From Lutibacter agarilyticus (lineage in GTDB: Bacteria > Bacteroidota > Bacteroidia > Flavobacteriales > Flavobacteriaceae): a stretch of DNA of 64,000 nucleotides. Below, piece by piece: positions 36,336 to 45,411 of the stretch. Position 1 is the first letter of the stretch; the number at the start of each line of letters is the position of its first letter. Location: assembly GCF_900188235.1 (NCBI RefSeq), contig NZ_FZNT01000003.1, positions 124,001 to 188,000 on the forward strand. Reading direction: 5' to 3'. The notes beneath the pieces were generated by a model. That model was given only the letters and a program-made list of their open reading frames with translations. It had not been told where the DNA came from and did not search any database. The translations under genes were made by a program, and so were the position numbers.

Positions 36336-38225
36336 ATGGCAACAGGAAATATTAATGTAACAGCGGAAAACATTTTTCCTATTATCAAAAAATTCTTGTA
36401 TTCTGATCACGAAATATTTTTACGTGAGTTAATTTCGAATGCAACAGATGCAACTTTAAAATTAAAACATCTTTCTACTTTAGGTGAAGTTAAAGGTGAC
36501 ATTGGAGAACCAATGCTAGAAATTAAAGTTGATAAAGACAAAAAAGAAATTAGAATTATTGACCAAGGAATTGGTATGACTGGTGAAGAGGTTGAAAAAT
36601 ACATTAACCAAGTAGCCTTTTCAGGCGCTGAAGAATTTGTTGAAAAATACAAAGATAAAGTAGAAGACTCTGGAATTATTGGTCATTTTGGTTTAGGGTT
36701 CTATTCTTCATTTATGGTAGCTGAACGTGTTGAGATTTTCTCTAAATCTTTTCAAGAAGGTTCAAAAGCTGTACGTTGGGAATGTGATGGAAGTCCGCAA
36801 TACACTTTAGAAGAAACTGATAGAACTGAAAGAGGAACTGAAATAGTTTTACATATTGATGACGATTCTTTAGAGTTTTTAGAAGAAAGCAGAATTAACG
36901 AGCTTTTAAACAAATACAATAAGTTTATGCCTATTCCAATTAAATTTGGAACTAAGGAAGAAACATTGCCTTTGCCTGAAGGTGCTGAAGAAGGTGCTGA
37001 AGCTGAAAAAATTACAGTTGATAATATTGTAAACAACCCTACACCAGCTTGGACTAAAAAACCAACCGAATTAAATGACGAAGACTATACAAAGTTTTAC
37101 AGAGAATTGTATCCAATGCAATTTGAAGATCCTTTATTCCACATTCATTTAAATGTAGATCACCCATTTAACTTAACAGGGATTTTATATTTCCCTAAAA
37201 TGAGTAAAAATGTAGATCCTATGAAGGATAAAATTCAGCTGTATCAAAACCAAGTGTTTGTAACTGATAATGTTGAAGGCATTGTTCCTGACTTTTTACA
37301 AATGCTTCGTGGTGTAATTGACTCTCCAGATATTCCTTTAAACGTATCTCGTTCTTACTTACAAGCTGATGGAGCTGTAAAGAAAATTTCAGGATACATT
37401 ACGCGTAAAGTTGCTGATAAATTAATTAGCTTGTTTAAAAATGATCGTGCTGCTTTTGAAGAAAAATGGGATGATATTAAGGTAATTATTGAGTACGGAA
37501 TGCTTTCAGAAGAGAAATTCTTCGAAAAATCTGACAAGTTTGCATTGTTCCCAACAGTTGATAAAGCATATTATACTTTTTCTGAATTAGAAGAAAAAAT
37601 TAAGCCTAACCAAACGGACAAGGATGGTAAAACTATTGTTTTATATGCTTCAGATGTAAATGCGCAACACAGTTATATTGACGCTGCTAAAGAAAAAGGA
37701 TACGAAGTATTATTATTAGATTCTCCAATTGTTTCTCATTTAATTCAAAAACTTGAAGGAAGTAAAGAAAACATTCAGTTTGTAAGAGTTGATTCTGATC
37801 ACGTTGATAATTTAATCAAAAAAGACGAAGATAAAATCAGTAAACTTTCAGATGAAGAAAAAGAAACACTAAAGCCAATTATTGAAGAAGCTATTCCAAA
37901 AGAAACATATACAGTTCAATTAGAAGCTATGGATTCTAACGCTAATCCGTTTATGATTACGCAACCAGAATTTATGCGTAGAATGAAAGAAATGCAAGCT
38001 ACCGGTGGTGGTGGAATGATGGGAATGGGTAATTTCCCTGAAATGTATAATTTGGTAGTAAATACAAATAACGATTTAGTTGGAGAAATTTTAAATACCA
38101 AAACTAAGAAAAAACAAGAGCGTTTAATTCAACAAGCATTTGATTTAGCGAAGCTATCTCAAGGGCTTTTAAAAGGACAGGAATTAACCGAGTTTATTAA
38201 ACGTAGTTTTCAAATGGTGAAATAA
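36336..38225 (+). CDS. htpG: Chaperone HtpG (Hsp90)
   Basis: 629 residues. The N-terminal GHKL ATPase domain shows LRELISNATDATLK, IDQGIGM and GHFGLGFYSSFMVA. The middle domain has DPLFHIHLNVDHPF and DFLQMLRGVIDSPDIPLNVSRSYLQ with the catalytic Arg. The C-terminal dimerisation domain ends without the eukaryotic MEEVD tail. It folds and stabilises clients in the cytoplasm under stress. Transcribed alone; a repeat element directly downstream forms a perfect 17-bp stem that can act as terminator. Confidence 0.96.
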   Translation: MATGNINVTAENIFPIIKKFLYSDHEIFLRELISNATDATLKLKHLSTLGEVKGDIGEPMLEIKVDKDKKEIRIIDQGIGMTGEEVEKYINQVAFSGAEEFVEKYKDKVEDSGIIGHFGLGFYSSFMVAERVEIFSKSFQEGSKAVRWECDGSPQYTLEETDRTERGTEIVLHIDDDSLEFLEESRINELLNKYNKFMPIPIKFGTKEETLPLPEGAEEGAEAEKITVDNIVNNPTPAWTKKPTELNDEDYTKFYRELYPMQFEDPLFHIHLNVDHPFNLTGILYFPKMSKNVDPMKDKIQLYQNQVFVTDNVEGIVPDFLQMLRGVIDSPDIPLNVSRSYLQADGAVKKISGYITRKVADKLISLFKNDRAAFEEKWDDIKVIIEYGMLSEEKFFEKSDKFALFPTVDKAYYTFSELEEKIKPNQTDKDGKTIVLYASDVNAQHSYIDAAKEKGYEVLLLDSPIVSHLIQKLEGSKENIQFVRVDSDHVDNLIKKDEDKISKLSDEEKETLKPIIEEAIPKETYTVQLEAMDSNANPFMITQPEFMRRMKEMQATGGGGMMGMGNFPEMYNLVVNTNNDLVGEILNTKTKKKQERLIQQAFDLAKLSQGLLKGQELTEFIKRSFQMVK

Positions 38226-38251
38226 AACTTTCAACATATAAAGTCTTAAAA

Positions 38252-38329
38252 AGGCTGTCTAAAAAGTTTACCTTTTGTCAACCTGAATTTATTTCAGGTT
38301 GACGGATTTTAGAACTTTTTAGACAGCCT
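38252..38329. repeat. Nested palindromic repeat, copy C (also a terminator-like stem after htpG)
   Basis: A perfect 17-bp outer inverted repeat, AGGCTGTCTAAAAAGTT (38252-38268) and its complement (38313-38329), encloses a perfect 11-bp inner one, GTCAACCTGAA (38277-38287) and TTCAGGTTGAC (38293-38303). T and A tracts flank it. The outer arm is shared with copy A and the inner arm with copies A and B. It is the most compact copy and lies 26 bp after the htpG stop. Confidence 0.85.
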
Positions 38330-38486
38330 CTTTTTTTGCTGAAATTTTATTTTTACAAGCAGTTTAACAAACAATTATAAAAGCGTCAATCTTCATTGCC
38401 GCTTTTTTTATTATTTTTACCCAAGAAATAAAGTGTCTCACATTTATGGCATTTTTTTGCAGGTCATAAAAGTTTATATACAAACT

Positions 38487-39173
38487 ATGAATAATTCATT
38501 AAAAATAATTTTAACAATTGGCATTATACACTTGATGTCAATACATAGTTTTGCTCAAACATTCCCTTCAAATTCAAAAATATTAGATGCTGAAATAAAT
38601 GCTGCTTCAGGTAACAAACAACTCAATTCAAATTACACAAATACTAAAGTCGCACCAAACGCTAATATTGACTTAAACATTAATAAACAGTTAAATACAA
38701 ACGCTGTAAATAACACCATGAATAAATATGCCACCAAAAATGACGGCAATTTTTTAATGGAAACACTCCCTGAAGATAGAGATATTACAGGAAAAAGATA
38801 CTTGAACAATAAAGATGTTACGCACAAAAGATTAGGGACAAGTATGGATTTAGGAACCATTTCAACAACGTCAAAAGTTGTTAGGGTTGTTTGTAGAGAT
38901 CATAGTTATGTTGACGGAGATATTATTAAAATTTTTATCAATGAACAGTCTTTAGAAAATAATGTTGTTTTAAAAGGCAGTAGCTATATTGTGTACTTAA
39001 ATTTAAATAAGGGCTACAATAGAATTGACTTTCAAGCTTTAAATCAAGGCCTTTCTGGTCCAAATACCGCAGAATTATTGCTTTTTGATGAGAATGATAA
39101 TTTAATTTCTGCAAAGGAATGGAATTTACTTACTGGTGAAATTGCTACCCTTGGAGTGATTCAAAAAGATTAA
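38487..39173 (+). CDS. Secreted protein of unknown function
   Basis: 228 residues from the ATG at 38487; an upstream GTG (38433) would add a non-signal-like stretch. The signal peptide ends near HSFAQ. A low-complexity Asn/Ala/Thr region (about 25-85) is followed by a C-terminal beta-rich domain of about 105 residues: VVRVVCRDHSYVDGDIIKIF, GYNRIDFQALNQGLSGPNTAEL, LISAKEWNLLTGEIA. I have seen this D-x-x-x-x-DGD and NQG-x-SGPNTAE pattern in other flavobacterial secreted proteins, but know no function. There is no T9SS sorting domain. Confidence 0.72.
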   Translation: MNNSLKIILTIGIIHLMSIHSFAQTFPSNSKILDAEINAASGNKQLNSNYTNTKVAPNANIDLNINKQLNTNAVNNTMNKYATKNDGNFLMETLPEDRDITGKRYLNNKDVTHKRLGTSMDLGTISTTSKVVRVVCRDHSYVDGDIIKIFINEQSLENNVVLKGSSYIVYLNLNKGYNRIDFQALNQGLSGPNTAELLLFDENDNLISAKEWNLLTGEIATLGVIQKD

Positions 39174-39301
39174 ATTTCAGCTTCAAAAAACAGCATTTAA
39201 CATTTCGTTTGGTTTTCATTATGAAAACATTAGCACTACATTAACACAAATAAATGTAACTTTTAAGTTGTAGTAGCGTCTTTACTTTATAACCTTTACT
39301 A

Positions 39302-40225
39302 ATGAAAACGAACACAAACTCTGCCAAACAAACAATAATTCACGCGCATATTGTACCAAATTCTGTAGAAAAAATTCGCTTACAAGATTACGCTCCTGAA
39401 ATTTTTAAACTATACATTCCTTCTAATAGCGGTATAAAAAAAGCTATTAAAAGAGGTCAGATTTTAACTGATGGGAAAACTTCTGAAACTGGAAACTGGG
39501 TTTGCGAAGGACAGGTATTAGAATTAATTGAAGATCCAAACAATAAACCCAAAGTGTATGAATTTAACTTAGAAGTTATTTTTGAAGATGAACATTTTGC
39601 TGTAATTAATAAACCTGCAGGAATTATTGTTAGCGGAAATACTTTTAAAACTGTTTTTAACGCACTTCCACATAATTTACAACCTAGTACAGAACCTGAT
39701 GCATTAAGATCTCCTACGCCAGTTCACAGACTCGACAATCAAACATCTGGTTTGTTATTAATAGCTAAAACCAAAACAGCACAAATTGAATTAGGAAAAG
39801 AATTTGCTAATAACACCATTCAAAAAAAATATTGCACCATTGTTATTGGAAAAGTACACACCAACCAAACAATTACTAGTCCTGTTGACGACAAACCTTC
39901 TGAAACAAGTTTTGAAATAATTAGAGTTGTAAAATCTTTAAAATACAACGAACTCTCGTGCTTAAAAGTATATCCAAAAACCGGTAGAACCCATCAAATT
40001 AGAATTCATTTAGCTTCAATAGGACATCCTATTTTAGGAGATAAATTATATGGAAACATAGACACTATTCACAAAGGAAAAGGCTTGTTTTTATGTGCTT
40101 CAGAAATAAAATTCTTACACCCAAAAACATTTGTTCCTTTAATTTTTAAAATTGATGTTCCGCAAAAATTTCAATCAATATTAAGTCGTGAAAAAAGACG
40201 TTGGAATACTTACAACGCAAAGTAG
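39302..40225 (+). CDS. RluA-family RNA pseudouridine synthase
   Basis: 307 residues. The catalytic HRLDNQTSG motif (about 141-149) holds the active Asp. An S4-like N-terminal part (about 35-75, IKKAIKRGQILTDG) precedes it. GRTHQIRIHLASIGHPILGD is the typical second motif. It isomerises uridines in rRNA or tRNA; the exact site cannot be read from the sequence. Convergent with the S1/P1 nuclease gene. Confidence 0.9.
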   Translation: MKTNTNSAKQTIIHAHIVPNSVEKIRLQDYAPEIFKLYIPSNSGIKKAIKRGQILTDGKTSETGNWVCEGQVLELIEDPNNKPKVYEFNLEVIFEDEHFAVINKPAGIIVSGNTFKTVFNALPHNLQPSTEPDALRSPTPVHRLDNQTSGLLLIAKTKTAQIELGKEFANNTIQKKYCTIVIGKVHTNQTITSPVDDKPSETSFEIIRVVKSLKYNELSCLKVYPKTGRTHQIRIHLASIGHPILGDKLYGNIDTIHKGKGLFLCASEIKFLHPKTFVPLIFKIDVPQKFQSILSREKRRWNTYNAK

Positions 40226-40261
40226 CCTAAAGTTTTACTAGGTAAAAACCTCAACTAGTAA

Positions 40262-41044
40262 CTAAGCAAATATATCGTTTAAAACCTTTGCTAAACGTAT
40301 ACCACCCTTTTGTAACTGAGACCGCACCACTTCAAAATTATAATACATATAACCATATTTTAGGTTATCACCAATTGCAGCCGAACCGTATGCTTTTACC
40401 GTAAATTTCTGAGTATCATTTACCCAATCAGCTGTGGTACCTTGTTGTAAACGCTCAACATCATTTTTTGAAATCTCGTTAGTATTGGTAGCTAATTCAG
40501 TATAAGTCATATTGTAATGTTCAATCATTTTTGAATCCCAAACCGAGTGTAAATTTGTTCCATTACCAAACCACTGAACTTGCACTGTATTTCCACCTTT
40601 ATCTTCTTTTCTACCCACGTGCATTGGTTGGTGTAAATCACCTACTAAATGCACCAATAATTTTAAATAAAATGCTTTATCTTCTTTTGAAGAAGTTGCA
40701 TCTAATAATACAGATTTACATTTTTCAATTCCTGTTACTAAATCTCCTTCAGGATTTTTTTCTGAATCTTCATAACGCACATCAAAAGGCATATTTACAT
40801 AATGCCAAGTATAAAACTCTTTATATTTTTTATCAGATTTAATATCATCACCAAAGGTTGAAACTAAAGCCAAAGTTTGCCCATCTAATAATTCTGCAAT
40901 TTTTCGTTTTGTTTTACCTTTTAAATAAACCGTTGCTATTTCACCAACCGTTCTATGCCCCGTTGCTCCCCATTCAGGATTTTCTGCTTTTACTATTGAA
41001 AATCCAAAAACTAACGCTATTGCAATACAAAATATATTTCTCAT
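40262..41044 (-). CDS. S1/P1-type zinc nuclease, secreted
   Basis: 260 residues with a signal peptide (MRNIFCIAIALVFGFSIVKA). The mature part begins ENPEWGATGHRTVGEIA. In S1/P1 nucleases a Trp at the mature N-terminus and nearby His bind the tri-zinc cluster, so final trimming to Trp24 is likely. Further ligands are in LVHLVGDLHQPMHVG and GNGTNLHSVWDSKMIEH. It degrades single-stranded DNA/RNA or removes 3'-phosphates outside the cytoplasm, probably for phosphate and nucleoside scavenging. Single gene, convergent with the pseudouridine synthase. Confidence 0.93.
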   Translation of the reverse strand: MRNIFCIAIALVFGFSIVKAENPEWGATGHRTVGEIATVYLKGKTKRKIAELLDGQTLALVSTFGDDIKSDKKYKEFYTWHYVNMPFDVRYEDSEKNPEGDLVTGIEKCKSVLLDATSSKEDKAFYLKLLVHLVGDLHQPMHVGRKEDKGGNTVQVQWFGNGTNLHSVWDSKMIEHYNMTYTELATNTNEISKNDVERLQQGTTADWVNDTQKFTVKAYGSAAIGDNLKYGYMYYNFEVVRSQLQKGGIRLAKVLNDIFA

Positions 41045-41162
41045 TATCTATGTCTACTATTTTCGGCAAAGATAAAATAAAGTTGCTTAATACTTTGGAA
41101 AAATGAAAAATTATATTGTATCTTTATGATATCATTTTAATATCATTCTAAAACAAACAATC

Positions 41163-42023
41163 ATGACCGAAGAAAAAATTATAAAAATATCAAGTGGCTA
41201 CTCAATGTTAATACTATTAATAGTGTTAATTGCTGGTGGAATTACAAGTTTAGTAACTTCAATAATTCCTTTATTTTTTGTGTTTTTATTACTAACCATA
41301 GCCACATTACCAGGTTTCTTTTTAGTAAATCCAAATACTTCTAAAGTTATTTTACTATTTGGTAAATACATAGGAACCGTAAAAGAAAATGGTTTTTATT
41401 GGGCCAATCCGTTGTATCGCAAAAAGGGAATTTCTTTAAGAGCTAGTAATTTTGATAGTGAACGTGTAAAAGTAAACGACAAGCTTGGAAACCCAATTAT
41501 GATTAGCACCATTGCCGTTTGGAAAGTAAAAGATACGTTTAAAGCTGCTTTTGACGTTGATAATTACGAAAATTTTGTACGTGTACAATCGGATGCTGCT
41601 GTAAGAAAATTAGCTAGTTTATATCCTTATGATAATTTTGAAGATGATGGTAAAGTCGAAGAAATTACCTTAAGAGCAAGTGTAAATGAAGTAAGCGAAG
41701 CCTTAGAAGAAGAACTTTCTGAACGCTTAGAAATGGCAGGAATTGAAGTTTTAGAAGCCCGAATTGGGTATTTAGCTTATGCACAAGAAATTGCAAGCGC
41801 TATGCTAAAGCGCCAACAAGCAACTGCTATTATTGCTGCTCGTCATAAAATTGTTGAAGGTGCTGTAAGTATGGTTGAAATGGCCATTGATAAGTTGAGC
41901 GAAAATAACGTGGTAGATTTAGACGAAGAACGAAAAGCGGCAATGGTTAGTAATTTAATGGTGGTACTTTGTTCAGACAAAGATGCGGCTCCAATTGTAA
42001 ATACAGGAACTTTAAACCATTAA
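41163..42023 (+). CDS. SPFH/Band 7 domain membrane protein
   Basis: 286 residues. Two hydrophobic segments (about 13-50) anchor the protein. The SPFH domain follows (NPNTSKVILLFGKYIGTV through a long helical region with EALEEELSERLEMAGIEVLEARIGYLAYAQEIASAMLKRQQA). SPFH proteins oligomerise into large membrane-associated rings that organise membrane domains or proteases. Here it heads an operon of four or five small genes (42025-43122), so it is probably part of a small membrane module rather than the HflKC complex. Confidence 0.9.
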   Translation: MTEEKIIKISSGYSMLILLIVLIAGGITSLVTSIIPLFFVFLLLTIATLPGFFLVNPNTSKVILLFGKYIGTVKENGFYWANPLYRKKGISLRASNFDSERVKVNDKLGNPIMISTIAVWKVKDTFKAAFDVDNYENFVRVQSDAAVRKLASLYPYDNFEDDGKVEEITLRASVNEVSEALEEELSERLEMAGIEVLEARIGYLAYAQEIASAMLKRQQATAIIAARHKIVEGAVSMVEMAIDKLSENNVVDLDEERKAAMVSNLMVVLCSDKDAAPIVNTGTLNH

Positions 42024-42024
42024 T

Positions 42025-42093
42025 ATGATTTCGTTTTTAATATACATTGCCGTAGAAATTTACTTCATCCTATTAACAATAGTATTCGTTTAA
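42025..42093 (+). CDS. Possible 22-residue membrane peptide
   Basis: ATG-initiated frame MISFLIYIAVEIYFILLTIVF plus Val, ending TAA. It is almost wholly hydrophobic with one Glu. It fits the 80-bp gap between the SPFH and DUF4177-like genes, leaving 1 bp and 10 bp on either side. It could equally be chance in AT-rich DNA. Confidence 0.3.
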   Translation: MISFLIYIAVEIYFILLTIVFV

Positions 42094-42103
42094 ATTAAAA
42101 ATA

Positions 42104-42274
42104 ATGAGAGAGTATAAAATTATTAAACCCGAAAGTATGTGGATTCATAAAGATGCTACTTTTGAAGAGCTATTCAACAAACATGCATCTCAAGGATGGC
42201 GCGTAATAAGCGTTGCTTATGGAGGTGGGGGAAATATACTAAAAGCAGTTTTAGAAAGAGACAAAAATCGTTAA
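42104..42274 (+). CDS. Small DUF4177-like protein
   Basis: 56 residues: MREYKIIKPE at the start, then FEELFNKHASQGWRVISVAYGGGG and a basic end. The pattern of a short strand, a helix with LN-x-x-x-x-GW and a second strand (KAVLERD) is that of DUF4177, a small cytoplasmic domain of unknown function. It is second or third in the SPFH operon. Six bp separate it from the next small gene. Confidence 0.75.
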   Translation: MREYKIIKPESMWIHKDATFEELFNKHASQGWRVISVAYGGGGNILKAVLERDKNR

Positions 42275-42280
42275 TCTATT

Positions 42281-42436
42281 ATGAAATTAAATTCAGAAAC
42301 AAAGTCTATTGCAATAGGAACAGCACTAGGTGTAGGAATAGGTGTCGCTTTAAATAATTTTATCTTAGGATTAGCTATCGGAATTGTATTTACAGTTGGA
42401 TTAATGAATAAAAATAAAGCTTCAAAAGAAAATTAG
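42281..42436 (+). CDS. Small membrane protein with glycine-zipper-like helices
   Basis: 51 residues. A polar start (MKLNSETKS) is followed by two hydrophobic segments (IAIGTALGVGIGVAL and FILGLAIGIVFTVGL) and a basic tail NKNKASKEN. Repeated small residues every third or fourth position suggest tightly packed transmembrane helices. Spacing of 6 and 10 bp to its neighbours makes it a genuine operon member. Function unknown. Confidence 0.7.
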   Translation: MKLNSETKSIAIGTALGVGIGVALNNFILGLAIGIVFTVGLMNKNKASKEN

Positions 42437-42446
42437 ATATCAAACC

Positions 42447-42950
42447 ATGAAAGTATTTATTGAACAACAAAAATTTACACAACCATTGGTAATTATAGCA
42501 TTATCAATAGCATTTGTTGTTACAGCATTTTCAATATATAAAGAATGGAGCACTATAAACACAGGAAGTTTAACTGAAAAATTAAGTGCTTTAAGCGGCT
42601 TAATAATAGTACTATTAGTAGTGCTATTATTTGTTAATTTAAAGCTAAAAACTCGCATTGATGAAAAAGGAGTATACTATCAATTTTTTCCTTTTCAATT
42701 TTCTTTTAAGTTTGCCGCTTGGAACACAATTTCTACTTGCTACATAAGAAAGTACAATGGGTTAACCGAATTTGGCGGTTGGGGAATGAAACGTAAAATC
42801 TATGGTAAAGGTAGATGCTATACCACCAAAGGAACTATTGGTTTACAAATTGAATTCAAAAATGGGAAGCAACTTTTAATTGGCTCGCAACATAAAGAAG
42901 AATTACAACGAACTTTAGACACCTATAAAAGTAAAATTATAAAGAACTAA
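42447..42950 (+). CDS. Membrane protein with PH-like domain
   Basis: 167 residues. Two transmembrane helices (about 14-30 and 48-66) are followed by a beta-rich C-terminal domain: LKTRIDEKGVYYQFFPFQ, FAAWNTISTCYIRKYNG, GLQIEFKNGKQLLIGSQHKEELQRTL. This arrangement matches bacterial PH-domain proteins that sit under the membrane. It is the fourth or fifth gene of the SPFH operon. Ligand and role are unknown. Confidence 0.75.
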   Translation: MKVFIEQQKFTQPLVIIALSIAFVVTAFSIYKEWSTINTGSLTEKLSALSGLIIVLLVVLLFVNLKLKTRIDEKGVYYQFFPFQFSFKFAAWNTISTCYIRKYNGLTEFGGWGMKRKIYGKGRCYTTKGTIGLQIEFKNGKQLLIGSQHKEELQRTLDTYKSKIIKN

Positions 42951-42951
42951 T

Positions 42952-43122
42952 ATGTCGAAGAAAAAAGCATTTGCACTACGTATAAATGAAGATATGCTCA
43001 AAGCAATTGAAAAATGGGCTGCTGATGAGTTTAGATCTACTAACGGACAGTTAGAATGGATGTTGAACAAATGCTTAAAAGATGCCAAACGCTTACCAAA
43101 AAAGAAAGAATCCGAAGATTAA
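42952..43122 (+). CDS. Small Arc-like ribbon-helix-helix protein
   Basis: 56 residues: MSKKKAFALRINEDMLKAIEKWAADEFRS, then TNGQLEWMLNKCLKD and a lysine-rich tail. The strand ALRI, the helix EDMLKAIEKWA and the helix TNGQLEWMLNKCL form the ribbon-helix-helix fold of Arc-type DNA-binding proteins. It starts 1 bp after the preceding stop and closes the SPFH operon, so it may autoregulate it. It is too short for a separate sensor domain. Confidence 0.78.
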   Translation: MSKKKAFALRINEDMLKAIEKWAADEFRSTNGQLEWMLNKCLKDAKRLPKKKESED

Positions 43123-43126
43123 GTCA

Positions 43127-43162
43127 TAAAAAAACGCCAACTAAAGTCGGCGTTTTTTTTTA
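43127..43162 (+). terminator. Terminator after the SPFH operon
   Basis: The stem AAAAACGCC / GGCGTTTTT, with one mismatch further in and a long T run, lies directly after the Arc-like gene. It can also serve the convergent S46 peptidase gene, which stops at 43171. Confidence 0.83.
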
Positions 43163-43170
43163 TGATTAAA

Positions 43171-45393
43171 TTAATTTTTCTTCTTTTTATTTTTTTTACT
43201 CTTGCTTAAATCTCTGCTTTGCTTTGGATGTACCAACGTCATTTCATCAATTAAATTTTGAGCTCCTGCAAATTTATCTATGATAAATAATACATAACGA
43301 ATATCAACTGAGATACTTCTTACAATATCAGCATCAAAATACAAGTCGCTCATCGTTCCTTCCCAAGTAGTATCAAAAGCCAAACCAATCATATTTCCAT
43401 GAGCATCAATAATTGGGCTTCCAGAGTTTCCTCCAGTCATATGGTTTGTTGATAAATAATTTACTGGCATTTTACCATTTTCAGCATATTGACCGTAATC
43501 TTTACTATCGTATAAATCTTGTAATTTTTGAGGTACATCAAACTCATAATCTCCAGGAACATACTTTTCCATAACTCCTTTTAAATAAGTTTTATTGGTA
43601 TAATACACTCCATCTTTTGGCGAATACCCTTGCACCATTCCGTAGTTTACACGTAAAGTACTATTCGCATCTGGGTAAAAACGTTCATTTGGAAATACTT
43701 TCATTAACGCAGTCATATATTCTTTTTGAACCGCGCCAATTTCCATAGTTAACTGTTGAAATTTAGGTTCTATTTTATTGTAAAATATAGCGTGAATATC
43801 TTTTCCGAATGCGTAAGCTTTATCTTCATTCAATTTTTTAATAACTTCTTCTGGCGTTCCTGAAAACAATTCTTCAACACTCGCTAAAGAGGTTAATTTT
43901 GATGTTGCATAAATCTCGCTTGAAAGCACTTTAATATCTATCTCGTTAAATGACTCTGGCAAGTATTCCTTTGGCATTTTTTCAGCATATAAACTCATTA
44001 ACTTTTCAAAAACTGGCTGATCTACAACTACACTATAATTTTTAAATGTACCTTTCAACCTATTTAATATTGCTGCTTTTGCATTTTCATAGGCTCCAAC
44101 CCCACCTTTTAGGAAAGCTTGTTCTAATTGAAATGCACTGAATGAAACTCCTAAAACCTCTACATTTCTATAAGCAACTTCAATCCAATAATCGCGTGCT
44201 AAAGAAACCGTTTCAATTTCTTTGTATAATTTTTCAAAATCAGTTAACAAGCTAGTATAACCTGCCATGTCTTTTTCTGAAACTATTTTAGAAAATTTAG
44301 CTTCTAATTCTTTCTTTTTCGCAATGGCATTTGTTTGGTGAATCCCTTGATTTTCACCAATCCATTTTTTCCAATAGTTTGCTGTTGAAGCAAATTTTGA
44401 TGCGTATTTTATTTTAATATCGTCATCCTTACGCATGTAAGAATCTATAATTTTTAATGCATTATCACGCACTTCAATTTTAGCAGGATTCAGCACATTT
44501 ACAATTTGATCAACCGCTACAGCAGGTAAATATTCATTTGTTCTGCCCGGAAAACCAAACACTAAGGTAAAGTCGCTTTCTTCAACACCATCTAAAGAAA
44601 TAGGCAAATAATGATCGGCTTTGTAAGGTACATTGTCTTTTGAATATGCTGCCGGACGGTTATTTGCATCAGCATATACTCTAAACATTGAGAAATCTCC
44701 TGTATGACGAGGCCACATCCAGTTATCTGTATCAGAACCAAATTTTCCAATTGAAGTTGGAGGTGCACCAACCAAACGCACATCTGTAAACTTCTCAGTT
44801 ACAAATAACAAGTACTGATTTCCTTTAAAAAACGATTTTACATTGGCATCTTGCCAAGCTTCTTTTTTAGCACCTTTTGTTGCTTTATCAATGTTTTTGT
44901 CGATTAAACTTTGCTTTGCAGCTTCGTCCATATCAGCAGTAACTCCTTCAAAAACTTGAGCTGTTACATCGTCAATTCTTTTAATAAAAGTAGCGCTTAA
45001 ACTTTCGTTTGGCAGCTCTTCTTCATAACTCATAGCCCAAAAACCATCTTTTAAATAATCGTGTTCTAATGATGAGTGTGATTGAATAACCCCATATCCA
45101 CAGTGATGATTGGTTAACAACAATCCGTTTGGTGAAATAATTTCAGAAGTACAACCTCCACCAAAATGAGCAATAGCATCTTTTAAACTAGATTCATTAA
45201 TATCATAAATATCTTTGGCAGTCATTTTACTTCCTAATAACTGCATTTCTTCTTCATTCATTCCCTCTAATAATGAAGGAATCCACATTCCACCTTGAAT
45301 ATCTCTGGTGTCAATTTTTTCAGTTTTTTGGGCTGAAATTGAAAGCGATATAAATGCAACCGCTATGAATACATATAATTTTATTTGTTTCAT
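43171..45393 (-). CDS. S46 family dipeptidyl-peptidase, Thr at specificity position
   Basis: 740 residues. The signal peptide (to about residue 21) is followed by a chymotrypsin-like S46 fold with DIQGGMWIPSLLEG, TNHHCGYG (catalytic His 97), TDNWMWPRHTGDF (catalytic Asp) and GGNSGSP (catalytic Ser). S46 enzymes remove dipeptides from peptide N-termini in the periplasm. Residue +18 from the catalytic Ser, which distinguishes DPP7 (Gly) from DPP11 (Arg, sometimes Ser), is Thr here. It lies 18 bp after the next S46 gene, a clear paralogue. A Lys-rich tail (KSKKNKKKKN) ends the protein. Confidence 0.93.
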   Translation of the reverse strand: MKQIKLYVFIAVAFISLSISAQKTEKIDTRDIQGGMWIPSLLEGMNEEEMQLLGSKMTAKDIYDINESSLKDAIAHFGGGCTSEIISPNGLLLTNHHCGYGVIQSHSSLEHDYLKDGFWAMSYEEELPNESLSATFIKRIDDVTAQVFEGVTADMDEAAKQSLIDKNIDKATKGAKKEAWQDANVKSFFKGNQYLLFVTEKFTDVRLVGAPPTSIGKFGSDTDNWMWPRHTGDFSMFRVYADANNRPAAYSKDNVPYKADHYLPISLDGVEESDFTLVFGFPGRTNEYLPAVAVDQIVNVLNPAKIEVRDNALKIIDSYMRKDDDIKIKYASKFASTANYWKKWIGENQGIHQTNAIAKKKELEAKFSKIVSEKDMAGYTSLLTDFEKLYKEIETVSLARDYWIEVAYRNVEVLGVSFSAFQLEQAFLKGGVGAYENAKAAILNRLKGTFKNYSVVVDQPVFEKLMSLYAEKMPKEYLPESFNEIDIKVLSSEIYATSKLTSLASVEELFSGTPEEVIKKLNEDKAYAFGKDIHAIFYNKIEPKFQQLTMEIGAVQKEYMTALMKVFPNERFYPDANSTLRVNYGMVQGYSPKDGVYYTNKTYLKGVMEKYVPGDYEFDVPQKLQDLYDSKDYGQYAENGKMPVNYLSTNHMTGGNSGSPIIDAHGNMIGLAFDTTWEGTMSDLYFDADIVRSISVDIRYVLFIIDKFAGAQNLIDEMTLVHPKQSRDLSKSKKNKKKKN

Positions 45394-45411
45394 TTTATAT
45401 AGATTTGGTTA

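Noticed and set aside
38433-38486. GTG start for the secreted protein at 38487
   Set aside because: The extra 18 residues would push the signal peptide away from the N-terminus; the ATG at 38487 gives a standard signal peptide.
40228-40257. Inverted repeat ACTAG...CTAGT between the pseudouridine synthase and nuclease genes as a terminator
   Set aside because: The arms are only 5 bp with a long loop and no adjoining T run.
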